From NCBI GenBank assembly GCA_029204225.1, contig CM055095.1, forward strand, positions 74,083,501 to 74,147,500: 64,000 nt of DNA, in the 5' to 3' direction. The DNA comes from Diphasiastrum complanatum (Eukaryota; Streptophyta; Lycopodiopsida; Lycopodiales; Lycopodiaceae). The notes under the pieces are model-generated. The model did not search any database and was not told the DNA's origin. It saw only the letters and a program-made list of their open reading frames with translations. Below are positions 23,184 through 35,355 of the stretch, in pieces. Within the stretch, counting starts at the first letter, position 1; each line of letters opens with the position of its first letter. The position numbers were made by a program, and so were the translations under genes.

Positions 23184-24480
23184 TCACATTCGGTCCATTT
23201 CCTTCAAAGAGGACTTCAGCTTCTCTGATTGCTTTTCTAATTTAGGAGCATCACTCTCAGTCTCATAAGGGCCAATTAAGCCCAAAAGAATGAGCCGGGT
23301 CTCGAATCCAAGGCAAAAATCATTTCAAAACGACTTTTCGGAGGACACGGTAAGCCTTTGGCGCTGACGGTGACAACTCCACCTCACCAATGTGCTTAGA
23401 GAGTGCTTTGCATTTAAGAAGCTCTGTCGGTCCATCTGGACTGTACTAGTTGCTGAAGCAGAAAATAAAGTTGTTGGGCAAGTTTTCAATGTGTGGGCCA
23501 TAGACCTATCCAGAGTTCCTGCTTCAACTTTCTCCCGAACGCCACCCCTTCGCATAGCAAATGCATCAAGCTCCACTACGTCCTGCATTTGGTTCAAATT
23601 ATTGCAAAATGAGTATAATGAAGACAAACAAACATAACAAAATACACAAGTTGAATTGTTGGGTCAGACTTGCCTCAGTCCCTTCGTCAATGTCTTCGGT
23701 TACTTCACGTCAGCAGTTTTTCTTTCGAGTACCTCGAATGGCCTCATTTGAACTGGTGGTGGTTGAAGCATTTTCAATTGACAAAGCACTCTTGCCAGTG
23801 CTTGCTCGATGGTGTTCGTGTCATGGCCGATCAGCTTCTCATATGTGTCGTCGGGCTGGGTGTGGTCGAAAGTGGAATTGCCATTCTGCAAATTTACCAA
23901 TGCTGCCAGCATCTCATCTTCTCGCAAGCCGAGAATATGTTGCAAGTCATGCATGAACAAATACTCTTGCCCATCAATGATGATTGGAGCAAGGCCATGG
24001 ATTCGAAGCACAATATCATCAAACTCATCTGTATCTTCTGACTCCGCTGATGTGGATGCACCTGTTGCCTCTTGCGCATCCAAGACTACTGCGTGCTCTG
24101 CAGATAAATCTTCCTCTTCACCCAGGTCGTGCATCTCGTTCACCTGCTCACTAGGATTGTGTTCGTTGCGGGCCATAGTCGCTGGAAACTCATCAAGCAA
24201 AAAAAATAACAGTAATCTCACCGGATAGAAACTTCCTTCCTACACTTTTAAGATCAAAAGTTTTCAGCTGATCCTTGGTCAGCTCCAAGTAATGATCGTT
24301 ATCCAAGTGACTAATAAATATGTTGAGACGAGCGATAAAGGGTCTATCTCCTTTCCATATATAACTAAGCAAGTTATATGAAATCCACATGATAGCTGAG
24401 TCGGCAATTTGTATGGCATAAGGCTTCAAAGTTTCATCTATATACTCACTCACATACGTGAATGCATCCGTATTAGCCAT
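23184..24480 (-). pseudogene. Unrecognised module gene 1, copy 1 (decayed)
   Basis: I do not recognise the family. A first exon (from M at 24480, MANTDAFTYV) resembles exon 1 of the copy at 38242, sharing a hydrophobic-acidic stretch like RPFIARLNIFISHLD. A second exon (about 24190-23700) has an acidic, Ser/Thr-rich start and then IIIDGQEYLF with LQHILGLREDEMLAALV, matching ECYISFNDIEDVLNLREDEI in the other copy. A third part (about 23590-23184) has VELDAFAMRRGGVREKVEAG, matching IEMDAFGIRCREKIDAG, and ends EKLKSSLKEMDRM with TGA at 23184-23186. Frameshifts interrupt the third part. Shared intron positions and only moderate identity suggest old paralogues under past selection. Confidence 0.6.
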
Positions 24481-24858
24481 AAAGTGGCAAGCGTGTCTAT
24501 TCTTCTAGTGAACATACAATAAATACGATCTAACTGACCTAAAAACTGTGTGGGGGCTAGCAGGTTGGCCAACTCTATTTTAGAGGATGACATTGTGATG
24601 CAACTAAGAACACTAATTTACCAACAAACTAGTAGTCTAATTGAACAAGACAAGCTAAATTACGAGGAAACAAATTTCAACAAAACAAGAAGTGACAACA
24701 AAATGAAAAACTCCACTCTTGTATACAGGGACGTGTTTCCAAAACTAGATATTATTATAAAACGAAATAAAACAATTTTTATTTATAACAACAATCCAAT
24801 TTGTCAGTAATATTTATCACAAAGGAATATTCAAATTACAATCCAACATAAATTGCTT
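24481..24858. other. Spacer between module genes, copy 1
   Basis: AT-rich with no supported gene. It separates gene 2 (upstream on the minus strand) from gene 1. Confidence 0.4.
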
Positions 24859-25775
24859 CTATTCCATCTCATCAATTTCCGTAGCTTCTCTAGCGTTGTT
24901 TTCCAAAACATTGGATGTTGGTGTCCTTGGCATCCATCTCTTTCCAACTCGGACTCTAGACATCCTCCATTCTTGATGCCTTGTTTTAGCATTAGAGGAT
25001 TGCCATGCCGTCTTTCTAACTGAATTTGAATTGGAGATCATTGAACTCAACTCTTCAGTTCTTGTGTTTTGAAAGTGTCCTCGGCCCAAAACTCCTCTGT
25101 AAAACCCAATGGAATATCTCAACCAATGCATTCTAAGACCCTTTCCTCCGCCATGGCGTGAATTTTTGAAATATGCAGCCTTTTCCCTGTAATGACTCTT
25201 TTCCATGTCTTGCGTATTCCAAATAGCTAATGATCCGTAGGTTTTCATAAACCAAGGTCCATGAGCATAGAAGATGTGTTGTTCATAGAAAATTTGTATT
25301 AGTTTAAATCTTTATAAATACATAAATACGAAAGTAAAAAATATGAGACACGCATACCATATAGTGAGTTATGTGTATTTCTCCCCATGCATCAATCATC
25401 AATTCAGTAAATGTTTTGACTTCTCTTGCGTATCTATCCAGATCTTCATGTCTCACAATCTTTTTGTTGATAATTTGTGACAAGGCATCAAATGCTTGCC
25501 AAACCTTAGCACGTGTACTTGCCATGCGAGGATCTGAGCAATATTTGTTGTGCATTGACATATTTTCTTCCAATACTCCCATTCAACACTGCTTTCACAT
25601 GCAGTATGATTTGACAATAAGTGTCTCGCTTTTGCACCACCCATTGAAACTTTTGCTGGAACATCTTGCGTTTTTCCACTCATCTCAACGTCTTTGGTAA
25701 GACTCACGTGGCCCCGATGCAATCCCATATCAGATAGAATTATCTCTAGATTTCTAATGCTAACATCTTCTCTTG
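24859..25775 (-). pseudogene. Unrecognised module gene 2, copy 1 (frameshifted)
   Basis: Paralogue of 39824-40545. Exon 1 (about 25775-25358) reads VSMGGAKARHLLSNHTACESS, then shifts frame near 25560 into KVWQAFDALSQIINKKIV and HITHYM. A good donor (ATG|GTATGC) starts a 79-bp intron at the same position as in the other copy. Exon 2 (25278-24859) reads HIFYAHG...YGSLAIWNTQDMEKSHY...NSRHGGG and a basic tail ending EIDEME. The aligned acceptor is AA instead of AG, so splicing here is probably lost. The YGSL.IW..Q.MEKSH motif resembles regions I associate with uncharacterised transposon-encoded proteins, but I cannot assign a named superfamily. Confidence 0.6.
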
Positions 25776-28700
25776 ATTTGGGCTACATGTTCCATGCGTA
25801 ACAACAATGCAAAAATAATAAATTGTCCAGTATTCGTAATTCACCATGCATTGCACAAAAATGGACTCTTTCGAGAGGAAAAGATGTCGTAAAACGTGGG
25901 GATGACCAACAACGGAAGCTCAAAACTTTGAGAGTAGGCATGTAGGAACGGAAATGCAACAGTTAGCAACAGAAATATTCAAGAAGAATGATTCACATAG
26001 AATATTCAAATGAATAATACAGCAGTGAGACAAAAATTGCACTCTGATTAATATTAGCAGTGAGTACAATGGCTTGAAGTAATAAGTTCAACTTGTTGAG
26101 CGTGATAACGCTGGCTACAGATAACTCTGATAATGATAAAACTTAACACTTTCATTAAATCCTGCATAACTTGATTTAGTTAGTATATATATTTACAAGT
26201 GTCTTCAAAAAATATCTTACGAGCATTGAATTCTATTTACGCCAATCTTTGTATATGTACAAAGTTGGTAACCGCCCTTAAGATATTTGGAGATCTAGCT
26301 ATTTTTAGGGTTGATGATAAGTTGGCAACGTCGGTCCGTCACTATTGAGAAACTCAAAAAATTCGAAGGTGCTTTTAAATGGTTTAAGGCAAGTCCAAAA
26401 TGGAATTTGGTCATTGTTTTGCCTTTTTCACAAAAGTGCAAAAAATTCAAAAAAGATGAAGGTGCCTAAAAAATGATTAAGGCACAAAAATCCCTAAGGT
26501 GCTAAAAGGCAAAAAAAAGACGACAATGTCTTAAAACAAAAATGTTTTAAAAACGAAGTTTGAAAAAATGTGAAGGTCCAAAATATGTTGTCATGCTTCT
26601 GCTGTTTTCAGGATACTCATTACTTGACGATTTGTTAAGGCTGAGCATAAGAAATCTAATACTCCCCCTTAATGTGCTTCAGATTTAACATATCATTAAA
26701 TCTGAGATGTTGCTTGTAAAGATCACTAGAGAACAAACTCCCAAGATGAGGATAGGAAAACACAAGAGAGACAGTGGAGCAAAACCACCCAACCAATCCC
26801 AGATCCCTCCTGGAGAATCCTCCCGGATCTAGCCCCCAAGCCATACCATGTGACAACAAGAGGATAAGAGCTCAACTGACCTAGACCAAAGTCATCGACG
26901 GAATAATCACTACCTCAATATATAGAGAGTAGGATCCTATGCATGAATCCATGCAATCTCCATGCAGGTCAACTATAAATAGATCACAGCTCTTCATGCA
27001 TACCTCTTGCCTATATCAATCACATATACATGCACTACTCCATATGTCTCAATTAGAGTGTCTGGGTCCTCTCAAGGTCATTAGTCACCAACAGGCCTCG
27101 ATGTGGAATAAAATCTAGGCATGACCAATAATCTCGAACACTGGAGGGCCGGCCTACCATATTAGGACTATTCTAGGTCCTTAACCAAATATGGCTGTAA
27201 CATTCTTCCTCTCTCAAATAGGTTCAGTCCTCAAAACAGGAAAAAAAATACATGAAACTATTCCTTAAGCTTTCAAATCTTTCCCATGAATCAATATTCT
27301 TAGTTTGATCTTTCCATCTGAATAAGTACTAAAAAATACAACAATTTAAAAATTGCTTGCCTCTACTCAATGAACACTACTCAAATTTCCAAAGATACAC
27401 TAAGATATAATTCTTCCAAATGGGTTGATCTTATCCAAAATTCATCACCTTTATGTAATCCCAATTACATGAAAAATCTGGTGATTTACTTCATTTCAGA
27501 TATCAAATCCAAAAACTAAAGAAATTCCATTTCAATATCCTACAAAAAATAATGCTTTTTGGTACCAATATTCTTATAATATCCAAATATTCTAAAATAT
27601 CACAATTCAATCATCTAAAATCTCTAGGAAATCCATTATGTCTCAGACAAATATAACTCAAATTAGAGTACTATAGTTACTCTAATAAGTTAATAGCCCC
27701 ATTTCTAGCATTATATGCAAAAAATCAACAACTATCCGTATCTTAATAGATTTATCCGTCTCCTATAAATCTGGAGATATAGACTACAATCCAAAAAATA
27801 AGCAAATTCCTCATAAGTATGCAAATACTTAATAAAAATGCTTGTGAGATCCACACAATCTCAAGTATGTGTTGGAGTAAAGAAATTTAGAGTTCAACCA
27901 ACAGATCTAAATCCTCGACTCATCCAATTGATCAAGAATTACTCATTATCTTAAGAATCCTCACATTTTTTTATAATCTTCAAATGACCTTTAAGTATCA
28001 ATTTATGATTTGTCAATCATAATTTAGAGGATTCCAAAACCATACTTAATCATTAAGAGATATTGGGAGTTGTAAGAGCCATTTTGAAATCTTTTCCACA
28101 AGAAAAATCACAGGATTATAGAAATATTCTTCCAAATCGATTCTTAAATAAATTATCAGTTCCAAATTCTACAATCAACAAAGTAATTAGAGACCATTAT
28201 AATATTTGTCTTTAACATCATAAACTTTATACAATCTCCTTGAACAACATCTAGAGATTACAAAGTTCTGTTGAATTCCAAAAATTCAGTTTACCATTCT
28301 TGGAACCATTAAAATTCGGCAATTGATCTCACAAGGATACTATCACTACTGAATCAAGTCTATTTCTCAACTGAGAAATAGAGAATTCAGTATCCTGTGC
28401 ACACATTCTCCAAGTGAATCAAAATGACTCAAAAAATTATGTGCCTTACAAGCAATACACACAAAACAAACAGTTTCTAGTGAAACTCTTCACACTGTCC
28501 ATTTTACCAATTAACTTCCATAGGAGTAAATCAACTACTCAAGTTCCATTGTACTATACACCACCACATTTAAATCCATATCCAAATCACTTTTAAGTTA
28601 ACCAATAAATCTATCAGAACAGATCTATGGCTCAAAGTAGAAGGTCTTATGGGAAAGAAGTATCTCAATGAATGATTGTACAAGTAATTATCACAACACA

Positions 28701-29798
28701 ATACGTGATCCTATGTCTATGTTCAATGACTAGGTTAAGTGCACCAGATAACCTTAGTAACCAGGAATACATAGTAGATCCAAACAAGATTAAATGTGCA
28801 CATATGAAAATAATCTCACTATGACCCAATACATAAACATATATGTCATTATCTGGCAGATTCCTCCAAAATCTGCATATGTTACTCACATATCTCCATT
28901 GAGAATCTTGTAACTCGGTTACTAAACAGCTCTATTTCTCATGAGTAAATAACATATCTGGAAAATCTCAGAAGTGAATAATTCCACATCATAAGTTTTT
29001 CGACCATCATACTTTTATCAACAGGATTCCTTCAATCTACTTCAGATCTTAGTGCACAAACTAGTATTGGGCTGACATCTTCGGACATAGGATAAGATGA
29101 AAGCTTTATTCCTCTGATCCAATCCATAACTAGATGGTACTTGGTAAACCAATCAGTGAACCTTAATTTAATCTTTACCACTACTTTCCATATTCATGAA
29201 TATCTCACAACTCAAAACTCACAAAACTACTCTAGTTCTAGATTATTCAAAAGAATCACTAGAGATTTCCTCTATTTCCACAAAATAGTTCCACCAATGC
29301 ACACAAACTAGATTCCACAAAAGAAATCTATGTAATTGGTAAAGTCTTATTCCTATTATTTTCTTCTCCCCCTTTTAAAAGAAATTCCAAAATTTCGATT
29401 AAAAAGTTCCTAGGAGACAACGTATAAGATATCAAAGATTTGAAAAAATCCGTAATGAGTATCCAATACTATTACAAACCGGACTTTTTACCTAAAATTA
29501 AAAAATATCTTATCCCGAGTGATAGAAACATTGCTCTCAATAATCAATTATCAAATAGAGATAATCATTTGGGTTCAGAAAGTTAAAATTCCACTCAATC
29601 AACTAAAACATCAATTGATTCTGAGTTATATTCACAAAATTGAAATGAGAGCTTAAATTCATATAACTTTAACAGTCCTTCAGAACCTAGTTCTACACTG
29701 GAAGGAATTATATGAATCTCAATCCAATTATCTTGTATTTAAGAAATTTCTAAGAAGTAGAGGTTTAAATCAAAAGAGAAATAGCTTTTAAGGGTTTT
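25776..29798. other. AT-rich intergenic region, no supported gene
   Basis: About 4 kb without a convincing coding region. 26340-26560 is A-rich low-complexity sequence with repeated AAGGTGC and TAAGGCA words. 26650-27250 and the remainder have only short ORFs with no motifs. In the pre-inversion order this stretch would separate the 3' LTR of the F/H element from the module genes. Confidence 0.45.
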
Positions 29799-30484
29799 TG
29801 TGAAAAGTACAGTACTAAGGACCATAAATGGATCTTTGAATGATCTACAAGGTGATTGTATGCTTGTTAAACAATCTATCAGAAACTAGTCATCAGAAAA
29901 CAAGATCTAGTTTAGCAGCTTGATAGGAAACAAGTAGAGACAATCAAAGCATTGATCAATTAGTATAATTCAACTCCACACGTGTGGAAATAAGGCTATA
30001 GTACGGCCTGTAGACAGTGTTTACAAAGTGCCAAAGCTGGGTTTCATTGCAAATCAAGAGTAATCACCATACAATGAGAGGAAACTCGAGTTTCTCCTTG
30101 AGGCTCCAAAAAGTTTCTATCTTCTCACTGTGGAGAATGGGAATACATAGTAAAACACACTTCCTTTGCTAAGTTAGGTGAAAATCCAGCATGTAATAAG
30201 GAAGTAGACTCCACTTTCTTGCCCTAATGTGAAAACCCTAGCCTAGATCAAAGAGTCATGCTTGGGAGGTGCATGGTAGGTACTCATCATAAATCATGGT
30301 CTAGATTCTACAAAGTAGGAATCACTACCAAATGGACACAACCACTCCTCTTGACTTGTGGTAACCTACTTTAGGTGTGTATGTACAAGTGGCACTTTGG
30401 CCATTCAAGTAACCAACAAACAATATTGACAAAATGTACAATATTCTACATGGCTAGATTTGCCAATGTAGGCAATTTTTCACA
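29799..30484 (-). repeat. 3' LTR of element H
   Basis: 686 bp, TGTGAAAAGTAC...TTTTTCACA as read on the plus strand. Homologous to the LTRs of D and F, with CACACGTGTG at 29977-29986. Confidence 0.92.
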
Positions 30485-30489
30485 CTCCT

Positions 30490-32616
30490 CAAATCTAGCC
30501 TTGGAGATCACAATGCTTTTATCAATAACTCCAACTGAAGATCTAAGCTTGACAAATGAATCTTTAGGTAAATATTTAGTAAACAAATTAGCCAATCAAC
30601 TTGATGATGGCACGTGTTGGAGCTTGATCTCTTTAGCTTGCACTTTTTCCCTCACGAAATGATGAGCAATTTTGATGTGTTTGCTCTTTGCATGGAATGT
30701 AGGATTAGTTGCAAGTGATTGGGTTGATTGGTTGTCACAATAGATGATAGTGATCTCCTCCTCCATGACATGAAGCTCCACCAATAGCCTTTTGAGCCAC
30801 AAGACCTCCTTGCATGTTGATGTCAAGGCCTTGTATTCGGATTCTGTGGAAGATAGGGAGATGGTATCTTGCTTTTTGGAAAGCCATGATACTATTCCAT
30901 CACATAGAAAGGTGGCAAAGGTAATTGCTGATCTTCTATCCACTTTGTCACCTACAAAATCCGAGTCACTATAGGCTCTTAAGCCAAGATTAGTTCCTCT
31001 ATACAAAATGCCAAAATTCTTAGTGGATGAAATGTATCTAAGAACTCTTTTGGCCATCTTCCAATGTGAAACTAGAGGACTTTGCATGAATTGGCTTAAC
31101 TTTCCAACACTGTAACTAAGATCAAGTCTAGTTATAGCTAAATAGATCAAGGAGCCAATAAGCCTTCTATATAATGTGATGTCCTCAAAGGATGCTTCAT
31201 CACAACCAATAGATGCTCTTACATGTTGCTCCATTGGTGTCTCAATGCCTTTACAATTTTTTATTCCAAATCTATCTAGGATGGATGTAGCATATTTAGA
31301 TTGACAAATGAAGCTAAAATCACATTCTCTAATAACCTCTATTCCAATAATGAAGGTAGGGTCTTATTGTTTTCATGTTTGGTTTTAACCTGTGCAATTT
31401 TTTTTTTTTTTTTACTCAAGATAATGACATCTACATACAAAACAAGAATAATGATCATGCCATCATGAAAACTTATATACAATGATGGATCATAGGCACT
31501 CATTACAAAATTGATGGAAACGAGAAAAGAGTTTAGCCTAGAGTACCATGCTCTAGGTGCTTGCTTGAGCCCATAAAGGCTCTTCTTCAAAAAAGACACC
31601 TTTCCTTCATGCTTTGCCTTGATGAAGCCCTCAGGTTGCCTCATGTAGATCTCTTCCTCCAAATAACCATTGAGGAATGCATTTGTGAAGTCAAGTTGGA
31701 ATAGCTCCCAATTGAAGGTTGTAGCAAGAGTAATGATCAACCTGATAGTAACAAGCTTAGCCACATGAGCAAAAGTCTCATCATAATCATTGCCTTTGGT
31801 TTGTAAAAAGCCTTTGGCAACAAGTCTAGCTTTATGCTTGCTTATTGATTCATCTTGATTAGAATTCAATCTAAATACCCACTTGCAATCAAGAGGTTTC
31901 TTCCCTTGAGGAAGATCAACAAGATCCCAAGTATGATTCTCAATAAGAGCATCATACTCTACTTGCATAGCATCCATCCAACTTTTAGACTTACAAGCAT
32001 CTTCATAGCATGTTGGCTCATCTCACATTGAAGTAAGAAAGGTGTAAGATGTGAAAGATGATGAGCCTTCCCTTTGATCACCTTGACCATCATAGCTGAG
32101 CCTCAATGGCTCGGATCTTGCCCTTGTAGATCTTCTTGGAGTTCTTGGAGTTCTTGCTTCTTGAGGTGGATCCTCAAGTTCTTCTTCACTTGGAAGCTCC
32201 TCCTCCATCCTAGCAAGATCCTTGGCATCAAAATGATTAGTAGCATTATCATCCAAATCACAAGCATGTCCTTCATAAAAAATAACATCCCTACTCACTA
32301 TCACCTTGCTAGTGATGGGATTGAAGACTCTATAACCTTTGCTATTCTCACCATATCCCACAAAGATGCCTTTGATGAATGTTTCATCATCCTTCTTTCT
32401 ATAATCCAAGGATTGGTGTACATAGCAAGTGGATCCAAAAACTTTGAGATCCTTTAGATTGGGCTTCTCTCCAAATAGAGCTTCAAATGGTGTGATTCTT
32501 CCAATGGCTTGGTTTGGCAATCTATTGCACAAATACTTAGCACAAGTTATTGCTTCACCCCAAAATGGTTTGGATAGAGAAGCATCTAGCCTTAAGGCCT
32601 TAGCACACTCACAAAG
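30490..32616 (-). pseudogene. Copia integrase tail-RT-RNase H, element H (broken)
   Basis: From the right: the end of integrase (LRLDASLSKPFWGEAI), SH3-like ITPFEALFGEKPNL, RT (KWVFRLNSNQDESISKHKAR, FQLDFTNAFLNGYL at about 31977-31430), and RNase H (AYSDSDFVGD, SSTESEYKAL, CDNQSTQSL at 31234-30596). The RT catalytic motif is YVDV instead of YVDD. Immediately after it about 65 bp, including a 17-base T run (plus strand, about 31400), replace roughly 90 bp of normal RT, so the enzyme is dead. Confidence 0.9.
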
Positions 32617-33675
32617 AGTCAAGAGGTTATTAATGGAGCTAAAGTGCATCAAGGAGGATGATCTACCAATGATCAAGTGTGATAACATCTCGGCCCAAGC
32701 TCTTGTCAATAATCCCATGTTTCATGCAAGAAGCAAGCACATAGAAGTGGCACACCATTTTGTGAGAGAAAAGATTATTGGAGGAGAAATCTATTTGGAG
32801 CATGTCAACTCGTCCTCTTGTATTGCCGATCTACTCACCAAGCCTTTGAGCAAAAGTGCTTTCATCAAGCATAGATCTAATCTTGGAGTTATATCAAGAT
32901 CAATGCTCAAATCTTCATAGATAATTTTTTAGGAGGAGTGTGAAGAATTGAAAAAGATTATCTATGTTAGATATAGGTGTCTTATGTTTTTTACATCAAG
33001 CATATAGGTGTAGGATGTTGATAGAAATAAATTTGGCATAGATGCCAAATTATGCATTTCCACTTGTAATGCCACTATTGAGCCAAAATAGAGTAAGAGG
33101 CTAAACACGTGCCAATTAGAGTGTAGACAAGTGTAAAGCTTTTGTTTGATGAATTCCAAGAGGTCCAATAGGATCTAGAGGTGGAAACTTGTGAGGTCCA
33201 ATAGGAAATTGAGGTGTGCTTGAATATAGTCCAATAGAATTAAGAGGTGCATGGATCAATGGTCCAATAGGATCAAGAGGTGACAAAGTATGGTCCAATC
33301 ATAGTCAATCATAGTGGTAGCTCGTGGATCTACTAGTATCATTGTACTCCTCATTTTGGATCTAATTGATTTGGTGATTTCATGGATTTTGTGAGTTATT
33401 GGATTTCTAGCTTTCTCTCTCTACCCGAGAGCTCATGATGTTCTTTCTCTCTCTACCCGAGGAGAGCAGCTTGTTTTTACTTAGATTATTTTTTGAATAC
33501 TTACCACACGTGTGAGTGAGAGTTGGAATCGATTGAATGCATGTAGTAGTGTGTTTTTGCCATAGAATCAAAGATAGATCTTGAATCTCAATCTAGTCTT
33601 GATCTTGGTGCATCTACACACCTTAGGAGATCACAAGTACATGTAGTGGACAATCCACATGTGTGAAAATCAACA
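32617..33675 (+). mobile_element. Element I: 3' end of a C-family copia element
   Basis: Begins inside RNase H (KRLLMELKCIKEDDLPMIKC, as in element C near 14610), runs through CDNISAQAL to the stop at 32918-32920, the polypurine tract TTTTTAGGAGGAG, and a full 737-bp 3' LTR. The join to H occurs in a short shared AAGAG-like sequence. The 5 bp after the LTR are TAAAC, against TAAAT outside element G. Confidence 0.9.
32939..33675 (+). repeat. 3' LTR of element I
   Basis: 737 bp, closely similar to the LTRs of C and G, with the 33-bp array and CACACGTGTG at 33505-33514. Confidence 0.92.
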
Positions 33676-34140
33676 TAAACCCTCAAGAACAACTTCAGAT
33701 AACAGTGAAATGGTTGAGGTCGAGGAAGATTGGTGTCTCAATCTCATTCGATCAGAACTAGACATGTTGCAATTCGATCTACTCAGTATTATCAATTTCG
33801 ATTGAATGGTGTAAAGGTACGTTATGCCATATAAAAATATTTCTTTTTTTCTATTTCTAAGTGAATCAGTTTCATAAAATATATAACTAAAACAATTTCT
33901 CTTGTGTAGGTAAGAGTAAGTCAAGAAGAGCATATAAACTGCAAAGACATTGGAACATCCATTGAAATTGAAGGTCCATAGATTATGAACAATGGAATTT
34001 TGTATTATGTAATACAATTTTTTGTATACATCATTTTTGAAAATATATGAACCACTTTTTCTATGAGGCTCTTTCATTTCTATGATCTCCATTTCCATGG
34101 TGCAAAACACAATGTAATTGCAACTGGATAATATGAGTTT
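33676..34140. other. Spacer left of the H3-Ulp1 gene
   Basis: No supported gene. A short plus-strand reading at 33709-33807 (MVEVEEDWCLNLIRSELDML, ending in a stop) could be a terminal exon of something lost. The rest is AT-rich. If the inversion is undone, this sequence follows directly on from module copy 1. Confidence 0.35.
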
Positions 34141-34213
34141 TTGATAGCAAGATTCATTGTCTCCTACAGGAAATGCACTATCTTCATTGGGGAGATCTTC
34201 AGTCACTTGAACT
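34141..34213 (-). pseudogene. Duplicate of the last Ulp1-like exon
   Basis: The minus strand reads K(stop)LKISPMKIVHFL(stop)ETMNLAIKNSY, a degraded second copy of the exon at 34658-34816 (FKCLKVSPMEIMHFRQETIK). Two stops interrupt it. It is probably what remains of the protease gene of the first module copy, or a local exon duplication. The sequence from 34214 to 34657 shows no other gene. Confidence 0.65.
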
Positions 34214-34657
34214 CCAGTGATCACTACAATCGACGCTTGCCCTTTTTGAAGTCTCGTATATATCGGTTGTATTTTTGGTCTTTATTGTCTTGGTCTGTAT
34301 TGTCCTTGTCTTGGCATATTTGGATATGTTCAGATAATGCTCTGATCAAAGCTTTGCTGCAACAAATCTAAGTGAACTAATGTCGCATGTTTGGATTGGT
34401 TGTGACAAAGGTTTGATCAGATCATCATTCTGAACTTATCCAAAAAAGACCATGGTAAAGACACGGCAGACCAAGGCAATGAGAAACAAACATGTCGAAA
34501 AACAGTAGAAATTGAAGATGAATGAATCATAACCTGAATTGATGAGAAAAAAATTAACAAGTAAGAACAACCATAGAAAAACTGTAAGTATATTTCTATT
34601 AAAATTTTCTGTACATGTGTCTCATCCACATCAAGTGAGACGAATATTTAAACAGAA

Positions 34658-35320
34658 TCAACTATCTATGATCTGTAAATCCATTTCTCCAGTTGGAAGT
34701 AGCTTGGGTGGAGAACACTCGGCCACTGCAACTGGATATGAATTTTCGATCACAAGCTTTATGGTCTCCTGCCTGAAGTGCATTATCTCCATTGGGGAGA
34801 CCTTCAGGCATTTAAACTGAAAAAAAACATAAACATAGTTAAATGTAATTAATCAAAGATCAGTTAATAGGAGTTTGTATATGAAAAAAAACAAAAACGC
34901 AATTAAAAGTAATTAATCGAATATTACCTCTTCCATATTTGGAAGTCCATCTTGTAATGCAAGCCAATTAAAAAAGTGTTTGGCATTGCATACGGTATAC
35001 CAACCACAGTTGATGAAATCAAGCTGTTGGGAGGACTGTAGATCCAAATTTGAATATTATGAGATATCGGATCAACGCGCAGGATGTAAGAATAAAATCT
35101 ACAACGGAAACAAGCGCGCGTCGAACTGATATCAAAATTTTTTGACTGAATATCGGATCAGCACGCACGTTGGGAAAATAAACCAGTCAATAACTACAAG
35201 GGCGCGTTGAACCGATATTGCAAAATTTATACCTCTGCATCAACCATTTTCAGTTTCGAGTATGCTTTTGTATTTGGTACTGGAAAGAGTTCCAATATTT
35301 TCTGTATATGGGTGCTGAAA

Positions 35321-35355
<35 letters not shown>

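Larger units (their letters stand above)
29799..32616 (-). mobile_element. Element H: 3' half of a D-family copia element
   Basis: Minus-strand element with an intact 3' LTR (29799-30484), a polypurine tract, then RNase H, RT and the integrase C-terminal part reading rightward. It is cut at 32616, where plus-strand C-family sequence (element I) begins. The 5 bp outside its LTR, in its own orientation, are AAAAC, matching the GAAAC before element F at four of five positions. Confidence 0.9.

Noticed and set aside
26340-26560. Possible tandem repeat or small RNA locus
   Set aside because: A-rich low-complexity sequence with imperfect short words. No regular period or stable hairpin could be established by eye.
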